Shown: in pieces, positions 9,258-11,841 of the stretch | How the letters are laid out: each line of letters opens with the position of its first letter | Position numbering within the stretch: position 1 is the stretch's first letter | Translations under genes and position numbers: made by a program | From: an uncultured beta proteobacterium | GTDB taxonomy: Bacteria > Pseudomonadota > Gammaproteobacteria > Burkholderiales > Rhodocyclaceae | Reading direction: 5' to 3' | NCBI GenBank assembly: GCA_903910495.1 | Contig: CAIVZW010000099.1 | Span: forward strand, 1-11,841 | Length of the DNA: 11,841 bases | The notes under the pieces: model-generated | The model's input: the letters and a program-made list of their open reading frames with translations, nothing else | Told to the model about the DNA's origin: nothing | Database searches by the model: none

Positions 9258-11531
9258 CTACTTGCTGGCGGCGTCCACCACCACCAGCGCCGTCATGTTG
9301 ACGATACGGCGAACCGTTGCCGTGGTCGTCAGCACATGCACCGGGCGTGCCGTACCGAGCAGAATCGGACCGATGGTGATGCCTTCGCCGCCGGTCATCT
9401 TGAGCAGGCTGTACGAAATGTTGGCGGCGTCGAGATTCGGCATGACCAGCACGTTGGCCTCGCCGTTGAGCCTCGATTCAGGTTCGAAGCGACTCCTGAT
9501 TTCTGCGGAAAGCGCGCCATCGCCGTGCATTTCACCATCGGCCTCGATGGCGGGTGCCCTGGCGTGGAACAGAGCCGTTGCCTCGGCCATCTTGCGCGCC
9601 GAGGCGGATTGCGAAGCGCCGAAGTTGGAATGCGAGAGCATGGCCACTTTCGGCTCGATGCCGAAACGCCGAACCTCTTCGGCGGCCATCAGCGCAATCT
9701 CCGCCAACTGCTCGGCATTCGGGTTTTCGTTGACATGTGTATCGCAAATGAACAGGGCACGCCCCGGCAGGATCAGGTGATTCATCGCCGCCAGTGTCGA
9801 GCACCCCGGAGCTTTGCCGATCACATCTTCGATCTGCTGCAGATGATGTTCAAAACGACCGGAGACACCACAGATCATTCCGTCGGCATACCCCTGCTTG
9901 ATCATCATGGCGCCGATCAGCGTGTTGTGCTTGCGCAAGCGCGTCTTGGCAATCTCGACGGTGACACCGCGGCGTTTCATGATCTGGTGATAGGCCATCC
10001 AGCATTCCTTGTAGCGGTTATCGCTGTCCGGATCGACAACCTCGAAATTCTTTCCGATCTGCAGCTTCGAGCCGATTTTCTCCAGCCTGGCCTCAATCAC
10101 CTCGGGGCGACCGATCAGGATGGGCAGCGTCAGTTGCTCCTCGAGGATAATCTGTGCAGCGCGCAATACACGCTCATCCTCGCCATCGGGATAAACGATG
10201 CGTGTCGGTTTGCCCTGCCTTGCAGCGAAGAATACCGAGCGCATACCGACACCGGTACGGTAAATGAAACCCTTGAGTTTTTCCCGATAGGCCGCCATGT
10301 CGGTAATCGGCCGCTTGGCCACACCCGAATCCATCGCCGCCTGGGCGACGGCCGGCGCAATGATCAGGATCAGGCGCGGATCGAAGGGCTTGGGGATCAG
10401 GTATTCAGGGCCAAATGAAAGCTCCTGGCCGGGGTAAGCCGAAGCCACCTCGCTGGTGACTTCCTCGTGGGCCATGGCGGCGATGGCCCTTACGCAGGCC
10501 AGCTTCATTTCTTCGGTAATGCGCGTGGCGCCGACATCGAGTGCGCCTCGGAAAATGAAGGGGAAGCACAGGACATTGTTGACCTGATTCGGATAGTCCG
10601 AACGGCCGGTAGCCATGATCACATCCGGGCGCGCTTCGCGGGCGAGTTCCGGCATGATTTCCGGCGTCGGATTGGACAGGGCGAAAACGATAGGCCGCGC
10701 GGCCATCTTGGCCACCATGTCCGCTTTCAGCACCCCGGCGGCCGAAAGACCGAGGAAGATGTCGGCACCGGCTATCGCCTCGCTCAGTGTCCGCGCTTCG
10801 GTGACGCGGGCAAATTTCGCCTTGGTTGGCTCCATGCCGGCCTCGCGACCGACGTAGATCACGCCCTTTGAGTCGCAAACCATGATGTTTTCACGCCGTA
10901 CGCCGAGGTCACACCACAGGGTGAGACAGGAGATGGCTGCCGCGCCGGCGCCGGAACAGACGACTTTCACTTCTCCGATGGCCTTGCCGACGACTTTCAG
11001 CGCATTGAGCATGGCCGCCGAAGAAATGATCGCCGTGCCGTGCTGATCGTCGTGGAAGACCGGGATCGACATGCGCTCCTTGAGCCGGCTCTCGATGTAA
11101 AAGCACTCGGGCGCCTTGATGTCTTCCAGATTGATGCCGCCGAGCGTCGGCTCCAGCGCCGCGATCATGTCGATCAGCTTGTCCGGATCGTTCTCGGCCA
11201 GTTCGATGTCGAAAACGTCAATGCCGGCAAATTTCTTGAACAGGCAACCCTTGCCTTCCATCACCGGTTTGGCCGCCAGCGGGCCGATGTTGCCCAGACC
11301 GAGGACTGCCGTGCCGTTGGTAACCACGCCGACCAGATTGGCCCGCGATGTATAAAGGGCTGCATTGTCCGGGTCTTCGACGATGGCGTCGCACGCAAAG
11401 GCCACGCCCGGCGAATAGGCCAGTGCCAGATCATGCTGGTTGGTCAGCGCCTTGGTCGGGCGCACGGAAATCTTGCCCGCTGTCGGGTATTGATGGTACT
11501 CCAGCGCGGCTTCGCGCAGATCCTTTTCCAT
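9258..11531 (-). CDS. maeB: NADP-dependent malic enzyme with C-terminal phosphotransacetylase-like domain
   Basis: The 757-residue product matches the MaeB architecture and length. It decarboxylates malate to pyruvate with reduction of NADP, supplying pyruvate and NADPH in the cytoplasm. The malic domain (about 1-425) shows ALAYSPGVA with Tyr39, the catalytic Lys region [15 protein letters not shown] from residue 94, acidic metal ligands in NLEDIKAPE (Glu136, Asp137) and FHDDQHGTA (Asp161, Asp162). The dinucleotide-binding loop CSGAGAAA (192-199) and SNPTPE (286-291) follow. The rest (about 430-757) resembles phosphotransacetylase and in MaeB proteins is thought to be regulatory, for example responding to acetyl-CoA. 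ATG at 11529-11531 follows AGGAG (11541-11537) with 5-nt spacing and starts at the conserved family N-terminus. The frame stays open upstream to 11762, but that part has no resemblance to the family. The gene converges on the TRAP operon with a 29-nt gap. Confidence 0.95.
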   Translation of the reverse strand: MEKDLREAALEYHQYPTAGKISVRPTKALTNQHDLALAYSPGVAFACDAIVEDPDNAALYTSRANLVGVVTNGTAVLGLGNIGPLAAKPVMEGKGCLFKKFAGIDVFDIELAENDPDKLIDMIAALEPTLGGINLEDIKAPECFYIESRLKERMSIPVFHDDQHGTAIISSAAMLNALKVVGKAIGEVKVVCSGAGAAAISCLTLWCDLGVRRENIMVCDSKGVIYVGREAGMEPTKAKFARVTEARTLSEAIAGADIFLGLSAAGVLKADMVAKMAARPIVFALSNPTPEIMPELAREARPDVIMATGRSDYPNQVNNVLCFPFIFRGALDVGATRITEEMKLACVRAIAAMAHEEVTSEVASAYPGQELSFGPEYLIPKPFDPRLILIIAPAVAQAAMDSGVAKRPITDMAAYREKLKGFIYRTGVGMRSVFFAARQGKPTRIVYPDGEDERVLRAAQIILEEQLTLPILIGRPEVIEARLEKIGSKLQIGKNFEVVDPDSDNRYKECWMAYHQIMKRRGVTVEIAKTRLRKHNTLIGAMMIKQGYADGMICGVSGRFEHHLQQIEDVIGKAPGCSTLAAMNHLILPGRALFICDTHVNENPNAEQLAEIALMAAEEVRRFGIEPKVAMLSHSNFGASQSASARKMAEATALFHARAPAIEADGEMHGDGALSAEIRSRFEPESRLNGEANVLVMPNLDAANISYSLLKMTGGEGITIGPILLGTARPVHVLTTTATVRRIVNMTALVVVDAASK

Positions 11532-11799
11532 GCTCACTCCTGTTCCGTATCCGTCATGACTTTCATTGACTGCCCATCGGAGATAGTACTGCACACTAGA
11601 TGAGTTCCGGGGTTTATACAAAACATCGGCGCTCCATCCGCTCGCCTGACTGCTGCTGCGTATAAACGATTCAGGTAGAATCACGCACTGGTTTCGATGG
11701 TCGGCGCACGCAGCAGGGTCCTCCGATGGGCAAAACACATTTCCGCATTGCCACCTTGACACTTCTCTTTTCCATTTATTATTTATTAAGGATCACTAC
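11532..11799. promoter_or_regulatory. Divergent intergenic region upstream of maeB and of the right-edge gene
   Basis: A 268-nt region between two divergent starts. It contains the maeB ribosome-binding site (11537-11541), two mirror-image TATAAA elements inside a perfect 8-bp inverted repeat (11612-11619 and 11660-11667), a further TAGAAT (11676-11681), a possible 25-codon ORF (11726-11803), and an AT-rich stretch (11762-11788) before the Shine-Dalgarno sequence of the next gene. No RNA gene is evident. Confidence 0.55.
11612..11667. promoter_or_regulatory. Mirror-image GTTTATAC...GTATAAAC pair, candidate divergent promoters
   Basis: GTTTATAC (11612-11619) and GTATAAAC (11660-11667) are exact reverse complements with start-to-start distance 48 bp. 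Each contains TATAAA in the direction of the gene it faces: leftward for maeB, rightward for the gene at 11800. With a 17-bp spacer both -35 sites would fall on the same central bases (about 11636-11643), which do not resemble TTGACA. They could instead be half-sites for one regulator. Confidence 0.4.
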
Positions 11800-11803
11800 A
11801 TGA
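11726..11803 (+). CDS. Possible 25-residue leader or small hydrophobic peptide
   Basis: ATG 11726 is preceded at 7 nt by AGGG (11715-11718). The frame encodes 25 residues: a basic start (MGKTHFR) then a hydrophobic core (ATLTLLFSIYYLL) and a short polar end. Its TGA (11801-11803) overlaps the ATG of the next gene as ATGA, the classic arrangement for translational coupling. The peptide is too short to classify. The overlap may be coincidence, because the downstream gene has its own Shine-Dalgarno sequence inside this ORF. It could be a leader peptide, a small membrane protein or nothing. Confidence 0.3.
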   Translation: MGKTHFRIATLTLLFSIYYLLRITT

Positions 11804-11841
11804 GCACCCTGGCAGAACAGTTACAGAAAATGGAAACGCAC
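11800..11841 (+). CDS. Start of an unidentified gene, truncated by the right edge
   Basis: ATG 11800 opens a frame of 14 codons that runs off the window, reading MSTLAEQLQKMETH. A good Shine-Dalgarno sequence, AAGGAT (11788-11793), lies 6 nt upstream, and the preceding stretch is AT-rich, which favours translation initiation. The N-terminal residues look like the start of an amphipathic helix, but they are too few to name a family. The gene is divergent from maeB and may share its regulatory region. Confidence 0.6.
   Translation, partial: MSTLAEQLQKMETH

Noticed and set aside
9138..10418. Long open frame (426 codons) on the plus strand opposite maeB
   Set aside because: It overlaps the end of the DUF1850 gene and lies antisense to the maeB coding sequence; composition is that of a shadow frame, with no family features.
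11532..11762. In-frame N-terminal extension of the malic enzyme by 77 codons
   Set aside because: The extension has no family-like sequence and crosses the divergent promoter region. ATG 11531 has a good AGGAG and matches the usual MaeB N-terminus.

Overview
The window is about 11.8 kb of GC-rich chromosomal DNA. Gene density, the protein families and the style of the hybrid kinases, MaeB and the TAXI-TRAP cassette suggest a betaproteobacterium, perhaps of the Rhodocyclales. That placement is inference; no rRNA or other phylogenetic marker is present. I see no mobile element, CRISPR array, tRNA or rRNA.

Left part (1-5568), signalling. The C-terminal part of one hybrid sensor histidine kinase (HATPase plus receiver) runs rightward off the left edge and ends at 871. 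Facing it, with a 33-nt gap, is a leftward two-gene operon. It starts with a receiver/HD-GYP response regulator (predicted cyclic-di-GMP phosphodiesterase, 5568-4441). Two bases later comes a 1177-residue membrane hybrid kinase with PAS, GAF, PAS, HisKA, HATPase, receiver and Hpt modules (4438-905). The two kinases are paralogous in their catalytic and receiver halves, so they form a diverged inverted repeat at the DNA level.

Centre (5569-9228), transport. A 164-nt divergent regulatory region precedes a rightward TAXI-type TRAP transporter cassette: a periplasmic substrate-binding protein with a signal peptide, a fused TRAP permease and a small DUF1850 protein. A terminator-like hairpin with a T6 tail lies between the binding-protein and permease genes and probably lowers permease expression relative to the binding protein.

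Right part (9258-11841), central metabolism. A leftward maeB-type malic enzyme (malic domain fused to a phosphotransacetylase-like domain) converges on the transporter operon. Its upstream region holds two mirror-image TATAAA -10-like elements within a perfect 8-bp inverted repeat, consistent with divergent promoters. A possible 25-codon small ORF there overlaps by four bases (ATGA) the start of a gene that runs off the right edge.

The layout fits environmental sensing with c-di-GMP output next to uptake and use of organic acids. The substrate of the TRAP system and any link between transporter and malic enzyme are inference. I found no clear new biological system; the most interesting signals are regulatory: the intra-operon hairpin, promoter repeats, divergent promoter symmetry and the overlapping small ORF.
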